In this document: positions 36,205-47,549 of the stretch, piece by piece | Layout: every line of letters starts with the position of its first letter | Numbering within the stretch: position 1 is the stretch's first letter | From: Galerina marginata | Taxonomy: Eukaryota > Basidiomycota > Agaricomycetes > Agaricales > Galerinaceae | Length of the DNA: 64,000 nt | Direction of reading: 5' to 3' | Assembly: GCA_023014335.1 (NCBI GenBank) | Contig: JAECYW010000007.1 | Span: 2,108,001-2,172,000, forward strand | Notes under the pieces: generated by a model | What the model was told of the DNA's origin: nothing | Database searches by the model: none | The model's input: only the letters and a program-made list of their open reading frames with translations | Position numbers and translations under genes: made by a program

Positions 36205-38929
36205 TCACGGGCTCTCCTCCACCTCATGCCCCAAGCTATTCTGCCCATACCCACCCACATCAGCCTCCTCCGACGGATCCCTCAACCACCCCTCATAGTC
36301 CAGCTCCTTCTCCAGCAGCTTGTCCACCTTGTCCACCTGCCGTGCAACCTCCGAGCCGAACTGCGAGTTGTACGACGGGTACGGATGGGAGGACGACGGT
36401 GGAAGGGGCCCATTGCCGCCACTACCACCACCCCCAGCACCGGCGGAGGCATAGATGCTCGCCCAGCTGTCCTTGCTAGCGCCTGATTCGTTCCGTACAT
36501 ATCCGCTGCCGCTGTTGTGGTTGGAATTGGGGTCAGCTAAAGTGCTAGGGTCCGGAGCACCAAACGGAGCGCGCTGCGTCGATGTTGCGAGAGGCCTGAA
36601 TGAGAAGTCGATGCCTGACCCCATGCCCAAGCCCATGCCGTCCATGTCATCAGGCTCGTCCTCCGAGTCTGAGCCCGCAAGAGAGGAGAGCGATTTCGTC
36701 GGCGAGAAATCAATGTCGATGCTGACGTCTACATCCAACCCAGGGTGGTCGGAATGCGGGTCCTGCACGGGGTCGATCGCGTATGTGTCCATCAGGTACT
36801 GGTTAACCTCCTCGCTATGTATGACGTCGAATGCGATGCCGGTGTCGTACCCGTAGACTGGCGCATCCGCGGGCGGCGGTGGCTGCTCACGATCGACCCA
36901 AGCTTCATTCTCTGCGTGGTCTTCCTCTGTGATAGGCGCAGGCCGCGCTTCAGGTGCTTTGCCCTTACTTTCAGGCTTAGCCGGACCTGCTACTGCTCCA
37001 ACGGCTTTCTTCTTGCCCTTGCCTTTGTCCCGCTTGGCGCTCGCGAGAAGCTCCGTTAGGGTGGGCATAGTCTGTTTCTTCTCTTGCCTGATTGGTGTAG
37101 ACGCAAGCGGGGTCAGAGGGCTTGAAGTTGCCGGAAGAGCAGGGGCAGGAACACCGACACCGATACTGCCACCAGCGTCAACACGAGCAGCTTTTGGGGT
37201 GCGCGGACTGCGAGGGCGAGGGAAGGAGGTAAGAATTTGCTGTGGCGCAGCTCGATTCCGCGACGGGGTGGCGACAACCCCATCGAGGGTGGACATGGTG
37301 CGGGCTTTCTTCAGTGCCCTCTCGTGGTCGTCGTTGGCATTGTTGGGAGTAGATGGTGCAGGAAGGGCCCGTTTGTTGTTTGTATTTTTCACGTTATCTT
37401 CATCGTCATTTATTTGGTTTATGTTTTTGGTATGGCGCTCATGCGCATTGCGTGTCGGGGTCGAAGGGGTGGGTATCGCAGGTAAGGAAGCAGAAATTTC
37501 AAGAGGTTGACGGGGGGACGAGCTCAACCCTTGGTTGTGCCGTCCGTAGGTTTTCGTCACACGAGGTGAGGACGACGGATCAGGTGCAGAAGAAGCTTTC
37601 GGGGCTGGATCTGATATATCGGAGGGTGGCGCAGGTATGATTGGCATTGATTCGAGTTTACGGGTTTTGGAAAGGGGTTTCGCAGCGCCTTTTGGTGTAG
37701 ATGTTATCATTTGAGACGAAGGAAAGGAGGGTGGGAGGAAGGACTGTCATTTTATAGGATGAGTACCAGAGAGAACAAGAAACAAAGAAAGGTCGCAAAC
37801 AATATTAGCTAGGCTGCCAAAATTAAAGAGCAACAACGATACTTACAAGGTCAGGAAGGTCAGCGATGTGTCTGATGTTTGTATCTCTTGTTGAAGCAGG
37901 TATGACGGGTGGTTTAGCTTTGCTGGCGCCATCGACTACTTTTTTCGAAGGTCCAGACATTTCCTTTGCCTTGTCAGGTTGGGCGAGGTTCTTCTCAGCC
38001 TCAGGTTTTCCACTAGCAGCAGTTGGCTTTCCGACAGGGACGGTTTTGAGACGCTTAACAACGCCAAATCCGAATGGAGCAGTATCCTTGAGTGGGTCGG
38101 CACGAAGGGTGGCTAAAGCGTTCGTTGTGGGCTTGGAGGTTGAACCGGCAGCATTGAGGGTAACCTTGTCTTTCGCTGCGGTATCAGCTTCATGTCTGGG
38201 ATCGGTGGCCCTCGTGGGGTCCGACGTAGGATTCTGTGGCAGAACAGCGGTTACAACTGCTACAGGCGACAAACCAACATCGGCAGACACGTCCAGGCTT
38301 CGGTGCATGCTTGACACTTTGCTTGGAGGCTGCACCTTCTTCTTCCACCGCTCGACCTTATCTTTGACGCGCCTTTCCTCTTGATAGTGTTTCTCCCATT
38401 CCTCCCATTCTGCCTCCGTCTTAGCATTCAGCCACCCGAGCCCGGGGCCATCTAGAGACTCTGGAGGCTGCAGGTCCGTCCGCACCCTGAACCACCGCCC
38501 ACCGCGGCCGCTAGTGACACCCATGCGAAGGAGCTGCGCCAGAAAAACCCACTTGCCGTCCGCGGGATTTCCTTCGGCTTTGATTAGTGCATCCTGAACC
38601 CGGTTGCGCAGGGTATTGATACGCTCTTCACGAGCAGCAAAAGCAGCTTCATCATCGGAATCTTCCCCCTGGCATCGTGGTGGAGATGCTGGCTCCTCTC
38701 GCACGATCTGCGCGTGTGCCGCGTGTTTCCGCGACAATTCTCCAAGATAAGTTGTGCTCCGTGGAGGTGGCGATGCCGAGGAAGTAGACGGTAGAGACGA
38801 TTCCAAAATTACATTCGAATCTCCAGGGAAAACCACAGGTGTGTAGACTGATTCTTCCAACCGTGGTTGAGATTTGCCTGAACGCTTCAGAGACATAGTT
38901 CTTGATCGTTTCCTTCCGTATGTTTCCAA
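36205..38929 (-). CDS. Large low-complexity protein, function unknown (873 residues)
   Basis: Two long open frames on the minus strand are one gene. Exon 1 (38929-37847) ends ..IRHIADLPDL at a GTAAGT donor. A 103-nt intron (37744-37846) ends ATGACAG, and exon 2 (37743-36205) continues SFLPPSFPSSQMITSTPKGA in phase 0. The N-terminal half has a more ordered block around residues 95-210 (REERINTLRNRVQDALIKAE, GKWVFLAQLLRMG, GRWFRVRTDL, AEWEEWEKHYQEERRVKDKV). The C-terminal half is Ser/Pro/Asp-rich with basic patches and FSPTKSLSSLAGSDSED. I do not recognise the family. The basic and Ser/Pro-rich make-up suggests a nuclear, phosphorylated protein (inference). Confidence 0.75.
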
Positions 38930-39280
38930 GATAAAAGATAAAAAATAAGATAGAAAGGCGCAATGAAGTTTCCCTTTGGCTGTAAAGTAGATTATCGAGT
39001 CATGCCACTGTCAATGACAGTGAGGAAGTTGTGGTTCAAATTCAAGTCATTTCGGGAATCCAACACGGTTCCCAAGAGGTTAGGGTTACACGGTCATGTG
39101 ACCACTAGGCACGGGTGCAATTTGAATCTCGTTAAACTTAATAAAGGGATGACTTCGTCATCGTGGCCTTGCTGTGTGTGATAATTCGATAATAATGTTT
39201 GAAATTATACTCTCAGCATTCATGGGTGCTAGTGATTCACATTAAAGTCTATCAGCCTGAGCAGAACTCCTTGTTTCTAC

Positions 39281-39318
39281 GCCACTCGTCGCCAACCTGC
39301 GGTTGGCTCCTCGTGGCG
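39281..39318. repeat. Hairpin repeat core, copy 4 (opposite orientation)
   Basis: GCCACTCGTCGCCAACCTGC followed by GGTTGGCTCCTCGTGGC. This is the reverse complement of the core at 31531, with outer arms GCCAC/GTGGC and inner arms CCAACC/GGTTGG both pairing. Confidence 0.75.
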
Positions 39319-39739
39319 TTGACGAAGAGTTAAAACTTACTATGATATCTAAAGCTTTCTGTTAATTGCAAATGAGAAGGATTTAAACTAGGGATGGCCA
39401 CCGTTCCATAACGGAGTCCAGCCAAATACGGTGGACGTGGCAACGACGGCGCATGCATCCAACGTTAAAGTTGGCTTCCGAATGTAAAAAAAAAAAAAAA
39501 AAAACACAATAAACCATTTCAGAAAATAAAGATGGTCAATCCTGGCGGTTATAATTTGACTTGAGACATGCTCCTGAGACGGTCAAGGAGACCGTGACTG
39601 AAGGGGGGTTGTGAGGGGCCTTCACGCTTGAAGCTGTGGAAAATTACTCTAGTAATTTGCTAGTAAGTAGTACGAAAGCAAAACGAAGGCCTTGAATTTG
39701 GTTAAGCTTGACTAAAGGACAAGGGCTTTAAAACCAAAT

Positions 39740-39900
39740 AAACAAGTTGCAGAAAACTTTGCGAAAGGTCAAGGTCAACCTTTTATTTGGTCGGGCTTGA
39801 CAAGGACCTAAAGCCAAACATTGAACAAACAAGTTGCAGAAAACTTTGCGACATGTCCAGAAAACTTTGCGACATGTCCAGGTCGTCCTTTTATTTGGTT
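39740..39900. repeat. Local direct repeats
   Basis: ACAAGTTGCAGAAAACTTTG occurs at about 39742 and 39828, and CCTTTTATTTGGT..GGGCTTGAC at about 39779 and 39888. A 21-base unit CCAGAAAACTTTGCGACATGT is tandemly repeated near 39840-39880. Confidence 0.7.
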
Positions 39901-40217
39901 GGGCTTGACCCAAGCGGTGCTGACAAAGCTGATGCAGAGAAGTCCCTTCCTTATATGGTGAATTTCGAACCGGGGGAACCTTCCTGTTTCACAGCAAGGC
40001 CATACCTTCTTCTGTTCTTTGGCTGACGGAGCAGCTGAAAAAAAAAAAGAGCGACGACGAGACTGAACTACCACCAGGGTTATATAGCACAACTCTGACA
40101 CAGTTGGTCATTCTTGGACATTTCTAGCAGCCAGTGCCGTTTTGCCAAATTTGCTGGTGAAAATAGATAAGGTATCATGCATAACTGAATGACTATAAAA
40201 AGACCGTTGAGTAAGGT

Positions 40218-41478
40218 TCAATCCTTCACTAAAGGCTGCCAACCCTCAGTCGTAAGAAGTGACATTGTCATGACCCTCGTTTTCTGAATTTCCGGACCTT
40301 TCCTGCCAAAATATCGTCCACATTCAAAGCACCAATCGTCAATCCCGCGTGTCGCTTGTGCTATGGCGTTAATATATATTTTCACCCGCTGGTCAACCTC
40401 TTTTCCCCAGGAGGGCAGTTGATCGATATCCTCAAGGAAAGCTGCAACGATACCAGCCAGATAGCGTTCGAGCCAGTTGATAGCGGCTTGCACGTCAAGG
40501 TTTTGTTCAGCCATAATCTTCAACGGAGTTGTGGAGTTCTAGCCCTCCGCCACGCGATTTTTCCATAGGGAACGAGTAAATGTCCTACACGAAGGTGAGA
40601 AAACAACAGAAGGCGAGCGCTGAGTCCAAATTATGGACCCCTCACATTGGTAATGCCCGTTAAAATAGCCGCCTTTTCTCGGAGGTCGACGATTCGTGGA
40701 TGGGACAACACCGCCTCAGGCAAGTCGAGCCCAAATTCGCAGAGCGTATATGTGGTAAAGCACCCAATAGTATATAACCGAAGTTTAAGGTAATCCTCGA
40801 AGTTGCTGTATCGGCGTTGGGTTCGAATCTTCGCTTCCTTTACTACCGCGGCCGTGTAGTCGTTAAAATCGTCGGTGAATCGTTTCAAACAGTTGGCACC
40901 GGGAGAAACATAGCCCGAGGCTCGCGTCCAGAAGCTGCGAAATGCGTTAGCGAAGAAGGCAGGCCACCAGAACATCTTAACAAACTCTTTAAACATAACA
41001 CCTATAACGTGCTCTCCGTCCGGACGTTCCTTGTCTGAATTCAGTAAAACATCCATGACGATTTGGCGAATATTGTTGGCTCCATTGCCATCAGTAACGT
41101 CGGTGTATTCGTCGATGACAAAATTCAAAACCATCAAATCGCAGCCAAGCCTCATAATTTCTGGCAAGGCAAATAAATTAGGTATATCATCAGGGTCAAC
41201 GAGAGAAGAAACGTCACTCTTATCGAGGGTAGAATAGACGAGGCAACCGAGGAGACCTGGCAAAAGTGAATTAGCGTCCTGGAAACCCTCTTGAATTATA
41301 GCATACTGCAGTCCACCTCCTTCAAGCCTGCCAAACCTTCCTCATCAAACGGGTGGAACGATTCTGCCCAAGCATCGGACTCTGCTTTGATTTGGGGGAA
41401 AAGGTCACTGAGTTTACGAGACCATGGAAACTTGGAAAAACAATCGGGGATGATGAACTGAGTGGTAGGTGCTTTCAT
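40218..41478 (-). pseudogene. Class I terpene synthase (sesquiterpene-synthase-like) with a frameshift
   Basis: Would ionise a prenyl diphosphate, probably farnesyl diphosphate. Start MKAPTTQFIIPDCFSKFPWS (in-frame ATG also at 41490). Exons 41478-41307, 41256-40646 and 40584 downward. Seen: the aspartate-rich metal motif VIDEYTDVTD; then, after the last intron, the NSE triad as N|DIYSFPME; KSRGGGLELHNSVE; and the end AQATRGIDDWCFECGRYF. Just after HNSVE the reading runs D-Y-G-stop. The continuation IMAEQNLDVQAAINWLERYL is in another frame, and no splice pair bridges it. The first two-thirds are intact, so the lesion looks recent. A sequencing error must be excluded. A relic of a second copy and a short-chain dehydrogenase lie next to it. 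Confidence 0.8.
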
Positions 41479-41835
41479 CGTAAGAAGCAAGCGCTACTCG
41501 AGGACCGAAACTGTTTATACAAGCTGCTTATCGTTATCCTGTTCACAACAACTGGTAGCATGAGGAACAGATGGATGAGTGGGGGGTAACTGACCATAGA
41601 GGTCCCCAAAGTGGAACAACCAGCCCGCGGGCGTGAGGAAGCCATAAATTCTTCAATGCTAACCGGGGAGGTGATCCAGACACCCCACTGACATGAGAAT
41701 GTTCCTACAGTGGAAAACCTGACAGCGTGTCAAACCGAAAGTGATGCTGGATGTTTTTTAGAGAAGCCAAGGATACAAGAAGCTTTAAGAAGGCGTCCAG
41801 GGGGCTGTGTCGAACGTCGACTGCGGTTGATATGG

Positions 41836-42144
41836 TCAAGACTGGCAAAACGGGGGAACTCCTTTGCGGGATAGAGGTATTTCATGGTATTCTACTTTGA
41901 TAAACCAATCGCCTGGGTCAATAAGATGATCAGTCGCACATTCGAGCTTTAAGTAGTATGTTGGTGAGTGGTTGCACTGGTTGATGACAACAAAAAGCGA
42001 TTTCCAGATAAATTGTCCGTGTTTGGTTCCGAAGTCCGCCCTGAGGGCGTGATCTTGGATTATCTTTTCTTTTGCTTCCTCTACCTGTCCCGATCCTGAT
42101 CCAGTTAACGGAGAGGCAGGCCAATTAAAACAGGTAGGATAACA
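41836..42144 (-). other. Unassigned open stretch, possibly an exon of an unknown gene
   Basis: About 100 codons are open on the minus strand without a good ATG: NWPASPLTGSGSGQ.., KHGQFIWKSLFVVINQCNHS, IDPGDWFIKVEYHEIP, then TGA. Composition looks protein-like and a possible acceptor (TTTGTAG) stands just upstream. I do not recognise it and cannot find its partner exons. Confidence 0.35.
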
Positions 42145-42269
42145 CTACAAAACTGGGAGTCTCATTGCACAGTAAAATACCTACGCCATCGAAGTCCAGT
42201 TTGAAATGAAAATATGTTTTCGTGCCCAACGGACAATGATCAGCGGTTGTTGCCCAGGCCTCCGAAAAG

Positions 42270-42440
42270 ATGGAACATCGTAGTCATAACCCTTGTCTTC
42301 CGGATTTCCAAATCTCTCCCTGAAAATAACGTCGACATTTGAGGCTCCAGTCATCGACTCCCCGGACCACTTGTGCTACACGTTATCCAGAAGACTCCTG
42401 CCTAGGAAATTCTCAAGCCAGTCCATTGAGGCTTGGATAA
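42270..42440 (-). pseudogene. Relic of a second terpene synthase 3' end
   Basis: VIQASMDWLENFLG and AQVVRGVDDWSLKCRRYF match VQAAINWLERYLAG and AQATRGIDDWCFECGRYF of the synthase at 40.2-41.5 kb. They lie in different frames, with about 25 intervening codons missing. The N-terminal part is not recognisable upstream. Confidence 0.6.
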
Positions 42441-43448
42441 CCAACTTTCATGGGTTCGCTTGGCCATGCGAATGAGTTGATTTAACTTACCAGAGAAGCA
42501 ATATAAATTAGCTTCTTTCTAGAAAGGGGCAGGTACTACTTAGTGGTCAAGTCAAACTCCTCAATAAATCCTCGTGTCCTTCCCTTGCCTGGATCATATC
42601 TCAAGTTTAATAAGCGTTGGATGGGAAAGTAATTACAGTTCCGAGACATTGATGCGCGCACTCGCAACACCGGAAAAATCTCGGGAGCTGGTGTATGGCT
42701 TCTCTCTCCCGCTGATATTTTGCCGAACATCGGCTGGGGTCCTTAGTGCTGAAGCAGTATCATCCACTGATCCATCATTAGCTCACCTATTTCCCTGGTT
42801 TTCACTTGACCACAAATCCCTAAAACTTCCAAGACAGGGTGTGAGGCTAAATCTCGGCTCAACGGTGACTCCATAGATAATATGTAGGAACCACGGGCGC
42901 TGGATTTTCATTCAGGATTTTCATCGGTTTTCTCTCTTCACCGACCTATCATTTTCAAAGACGGGTGATCGATTTGTGTGAAGGGGAATGGTTCCAAATT
43001 TAGTTGTTACCGTCTTGGCGTTGTCTCCTGGCGCGATCGCGTTATGGGCGCCTTTCCAAATTTGGGAGCTCACGGCCACGTTCACACGGTTGAACGGGGG
43101 TGATAGCGTGGAGTTACCATACATGGCTAATATTATTTACACCACGTCGACCCGAAGCGCGATCTGCGGGCTGTAAAGGAGTCAAATGCATTTTTGAAAA
43201 CTTCAAGTTCCCTATTTTTCGTCAGCAGAATTTTTGAAACCTGATTTATGACTGCTCAGTGCTCTCGCTTCGAACTCTCAGCTCGTCAGCTGATTAATGC
43301 AAGTCAAGACGTCATCCAAAATGTCTAATAAGATGAGTCAAACTTTTTTGGCCCCCATTACAACGCTAGCTTCAAAGCTATTAAAGGGCCACAAGAAAAT
43401 CACTTTTGGATCATCTCAACTTCAGTTTCCAGACGCCAATCCGCAGGG
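42441..43448. other. Gene-free stretch before the short-chain dehydrogenase
   Basis: Only short unconnected frames. It may include more degraded terpene-synthase sequence, but I could not recognise it. Confidence 0.35.
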
Positions 43449-44463
43449 ATGTCTCCCACTGTATATTTTATCACCGGTGCAAATCGCGGGATAGGTATGT
43501 TTCTTGACCCTTAATTCTATTTGTCTCGTCTCAGTTCCTTGATACATATAGGTTTGGCGCTTGTCGAAGAACTTGTCAAATCCAGGCCGGACGTCTATGT
43601 GTTCGCAGCAGCCAGAAATTCCTCGCCCGCTCTCGACGAACTCGCTACCAATCACTCGGACAAGGTTTCTATCGTTAAATTCATCGCCGCAGATGAATCG
43701 TCAAACAAAGCTGCTGCAAGAATTGTTAGTGACAAGTTTGGACATGTCGACACAGTTTTAGGTGTAGCAGGTGCGAGTTTCTGCCAAACCTGAAAAGCGC
43801 CTAGCTCAACGATGTAGCCATATCCGACTTCATGGGGACCATTGAGGAGACACCGGTTGACGCAATGAACGAGCACCTCAAGGTTTGCTACATTGAATTT
43901 TCTCCATACACCAAGTCTCAACGGTTTTCAGATTAATGTTACTGCGATCCTTGTTTTGTATCAGGCTTTCGCACCCTTGCTTAAAAAGAGCGAGAACCCA
44001 AAATTCATACCGTTCACGTCCGGAGCGGGTAGCTTGACTGCTTTTATTAACCTTCCAGCAATCTCCGTGAGCTATGGCGCTTCTAAAGCCGCCTTGAACT
44101 ACCTCTCCAGGAAGATTCACTACGAAAACGAATGGATCAGTGAGACATTCCATTTTATTTATTTAATTTTTGGCTTACTCCTGATTTCCACAGCTAGTTT
44201 CCCACTGGCTCCTGGAATCGTAATGACCGATATGGGTGAGAGGTGTCCCAGTGTGAGTAACGCTTTGAACTAACCACGGATTTTTGACAGCGACTTCAAA
44301 TCGCGCCATGGACAAAACAGGAACATTGGGACCCCTCCAAGATGCCATTGCTATCACCCCAGACACTGCTGCGAAAATGCTTTTGAGTATCATCGAAGGC
44401 GCGACTAGAGGCACTCACGGCGGGGAATTTATCAACATTGATGGTCAGAAAATTTCGTGGTAG
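43449..44463 (+). CDS. Short-chain dehydrogenase/reductase (C-factor/sniffer-like)
   Basis: A 250-residue NAD(P)-dependent Rossmann enzyme. Seen: MSPTVYFITGANRGIGLALV with the TGxxxGxG cofactor motif, NVTAILVLYQAFAPLLKKSE, the Ser of FIPFTSGAGS, the catalytic YxxxK as VSYGASKAALNYLSRK, and PGIVMTDM. The end GTHGGEFINIDGQKISW is typical of the group. Exons 43449-43494, 43552-43770, 43818-43882, 43932-44139, 44194-44235 and 44291-44463 join exactly in frame. Start fixed by the cofactor motif. It is divergent from the terpene synthase and its relic, so it could once have tailored a terpene product, but such enzymes are common and the link is only positional. Confidence 0.9.
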
Positions 44464-44705
44464 ACAGTCCTGTGTTAACATACGTCAGAATAACGAACTA
44501 TGTCCTGATGGCTAGGGAAGTAAATACCTTACACCTAAATACCTTGATCAAAATCATGTCCTCTCTCCCAAATAGATTCGTTTCAAATCTTCGCCTGCGT
44601 TGTACTCCAGCTTCTAACAACCCTCTAATGAAAGTTTGAGAGTAGAGGGTCGTATTTATCTCATGCAGCTGAGCATCAAAATATTTATGAGATTCAGCAC
44701 TGTAT

Positions 44706-46856
44706 CTAATCAAAAAAAAGGACGACGACACTGATATCGTCCCTAAAAAGTAACATTCGTCAGACGCCGCATAGAAAGGATAAAAGGAGGAAAGAAAGCG
44801 AAAAAGAAAGACCCACCTAAATCTCCTCGACCGCGGTACGTCCATCAATGTTAACGCCTCTCTCAAATCCGCATCCGCTCCTCCAAGAGCATTCCGCGTT
44901 AAATGGGTCGCGATGTTCTCGTCCTCACATACAAACTTCTTCTCCGTGCGCCAGTACCGATACATTGGCGTCCGGTCCTTGTAGTCAGCCGGGTAAATTA
45001 CTGGCAACTCTGAGGGCGTGTATACTTTTGGCGCAGTGTTACTTTGTTGCTGGGAGGGGTGGAATAAGCGGGCTACACGATGTTGATCCGCGTCTGTGTC
45101 CGGGTCGTCGTCGTCCTCAATCCTTGGCAACAAGGGCAGCAACAATTCCTTTACACCAGAACCAGCACCGGCGTGAGGCTGCTTCACCCGCTCTTTCGTA
45201 CCTCTCTCCTCCAACCACATTCCAACGAGCCCAACTACCTCCTCGCTCCCCAAACAGTCCCACAGTCCATCCGATGCAAGCACCACAAAATCTCCTCTCC
45301 TCAGGTCCTCCTTCGTCGTCACAACCGGCTCCGCTGTAAAATAGGGCGGCGTTTTGCAATTGTCCCTCAGTCGGTCCCCAAGGAATTCCTCGTGCAGTCG
45401 CCGTTGCACCTCTGCACACCACTTCATCGCGCCGTCACCAAAGGCGCGAGCCGGGCCCCAGCCAAGGACGCGGTTGTTCTTGAGCAAGTCGGGTTCATCT
45501 GGGTGCTCAGAGGTGAGCCGCGCAGCTTCTGCTGGGTTGAGTGCGTTCTGGTCCGCTGTGAGCTGCTCGACTTCGTATACGTATCGTGGGCTGCTCTTGC
45601 TACCGATCGACGCGTTTTTTCCTTTCCCGTTGGAGTCATCGGGAGGAGCAAGGACCCGTCTGCCAAAGACAGCGCGTAAATCACCTGTCAGGGCCAGGCG
45701 CAACGACCGTTCTTGAGGGTTAAACAGGGCCATTAACGCACAACTCCCGGAGTTTGGGTACGACAGCTTTTCCATTGCTTGTGCCCGGCTCATGGTGTGC
45801 TTAGAGTTGGTCGCCGAGCCAGCACCGACCGTCGCCTCGTCTTTCTTGTTTTCCCCCTCCTTCCCATCAGCCTTTGACGCCTCCTTCCCGACGTCCAGGT
45901 TTCGTGCACAAAGCGCAGCGTAGGCTTCTTCATCCAGTCCGAAAACACGTCTTACACTCTCGTGCACCAAAAAGTCATCCAACGCCGTAAATGCTTCCCT
46001 AATCGCCGCATCCACCTCCTCCCCTGGTGGCACAGGGTCCGGTGGTTCCCCAGGATTACGCTCGCGGTGGTGCACTGAATCTTCACCCTGTTCTTGGTCA
46101 TCAGTAAACTGAACCTCCTGTCCACCGGTCACGTCGAATCCAAAAGCTGAGGAAATCGACTGGGTATGTTTCGAATAAACATCCGCGACGTGGCTTAGCA
46201 CCGTGATAGGAAGGAGCTGTCCCAGGAGATCAGCAATCCGTTGACCATTATGACCATCTAGGATTGTAACACACGACAGTGTGAGTGTAGGAGAGAAGGC
46301 GAAGTCGGCATTGCTAATCACGTCTTCTATTGGAAAGTTACTGTTTAAGAAGTGAAATCAGCTTTGCTCCTATAATTAAAATACCACGACTGGGCTGACA
46401 AACATACCTTCCAAGCTGAAATGAATCCCGCCTCCACACACCCTGTGCCGGTTGACTCTCGATATGGGCTCCGCCTTCTGCCTCAACGACCTCGTCGAAG
46501 CTGTACAGCCGATGTGAATTCTCGGTCATTTGTATTCGGCCCCTGTCTCCATTTGCGTTTGATTGTGGCCGTGGCTGGGAGTTGCTGTCGGCATGAATGG
46601 TCGTCGATTGTCCAGAGAAGGGAGAGGAAGGTTGTGACGAGAGCAGGGCAAAGGCGACAGCGGATGTCGTTCCGAGCCCTAATGCAAGGAAGAGGCGCCT
46701 CTGCGTATAGATACCTGGGTGCAACTTTGAGGGTCTCGGTGTTTGCTGGGTCGATTTCAAGGTTGAGCTTGAGTTGTATCGGGATATATGAATAGCCTGG
46801 CGTATTGCAGGGTGGGGTCTAGTGGAGGTGATCCCCGTTCTGAATATGCGTAACAT
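44706..46856 (-). CDS. Mitochondrial PP2C-type protein phosphatase (PDP-like)
   Basis: A 669-residue metal-dependent Ser/Thr phosphatase related to pyruvate dehydrogenase phosphatases. Exons 46856-46408, 46340-44817 and 44742-44706; the short last exon completes RDDISVVVLFFD, the usual PP2C end. Start MLRIFRTGITSTRPHPAIRQ is a typical mitochondrial presequence, followed by one hydrophobic helix (LFLALGLGTTSAVAFALL). Seen: metal motif ILDGHNGQRIADLL, SGSCALMALF, LRLALTGDLRAVFG, RAFGDGAMKW, and FVVLASDGLWDCLGSEEVV. Acidic and Gly/Lys-rich inserts are present (around NKKDEATVGAGS). It probably acts in the inner membrane or matrix on a phosphorylated dehydrogenase complex (family knowledge plus inference). 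Intact. Confidence 0.92.
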
Positions 46857-47549
46857 CTTTCGACATGTTAGGAAAACACTTAAAGAATCTTATACATCAC
46901 AGTTACGCACTGTATTGACTGTAATCTAAAGAAACCGCCGTCGATTATCGTTGGCGCCTAACTGCGCGCAATAAAGACTTGATGAAGTTCGAGCAGCGCA
47001 GCTCATTTAACCGTCAATCGACGGCCCTCTTAAAGTATAGCAAGAAAGTGAATTCGTTATTCTGACAGTGGTATCCTGGTAAATGGTAAGGGACAAGAAG
47101 GAAAAGAGTTCGAAGGGAATAAACGTACATCCAACTAAACCAGTAAGTTCTGCTCCTTAACACTTTCTGTTCTTGCAAAGCTATGAAAAGTGGGTATAAT
47201 GAGTATTTAGGGTATCCTGAGGCGAGCAGAAGGTTGGTATAAGAGGAGGTGTCGGTGGTAAAAGGACAAGGGAGGGTTGACAACCCCGTGCATGAAATCC
47301 AGGCATGATTTGTGTATGTTTGCTTTGGAGACCTCATCTTATCTTATCTTTGAACTTTCTCCAGGATAGTCGCCCTCGTTTTACTGATCAAACTCAAAGT
47401 TGGGCTAGGAAACAGATAGATTCAAAGTACAAACAACCACTAAAATTTTTATTGAGACGTCAACCAACCTATCTTAAGTTCCCGAAATCGTGCCAATAAC
47501 CAAGGTCCATAAAAAGATTGCAAGGTTAACCATACTTTCAATCACAAAA
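46857..47549. other. Intergenic region between tandem minus-strand genes
   Basis: Promoter of the phosphatase gene and 3' flank of the next. The open frame 47014-47337 (minus) has no motif or partner. Confidence 0.4.

Larger units (their letters stand above)
38930..40217. other. Repeat-containing intergenic region
   Basis: It holds an inverted copy of the hairpin repeat (39281-39318), an A18 run near 39487, and a locally duplicated block at 39740-39900. No gene seen. Confidence 0.5.

Noticed and set aside
36929..38384. Plus-strand frames of up to 193 codons at 36.9-38.4 kb
   Set aside because: Antisense shadows of the 873-residue minus-strand protein, caused by its biased codon use.
31501..39318. 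Hairpin repeats as a CRISPR array
   Set aside because: Copies are unevenly spaced, in both orientations, and the DNA is fungal.
40805..40830. GGTTCGAATC as a tRNA T-arm
   Set aside because: It lies inside the terpene synthase exon and no acceptor stem or anticodon arm can be built around it.
44848..45716. Long plus-strand frames at 44.8-45.7 kb
   Set aside because: They are antisense shadows of the PP2C phosphatase coding exon.
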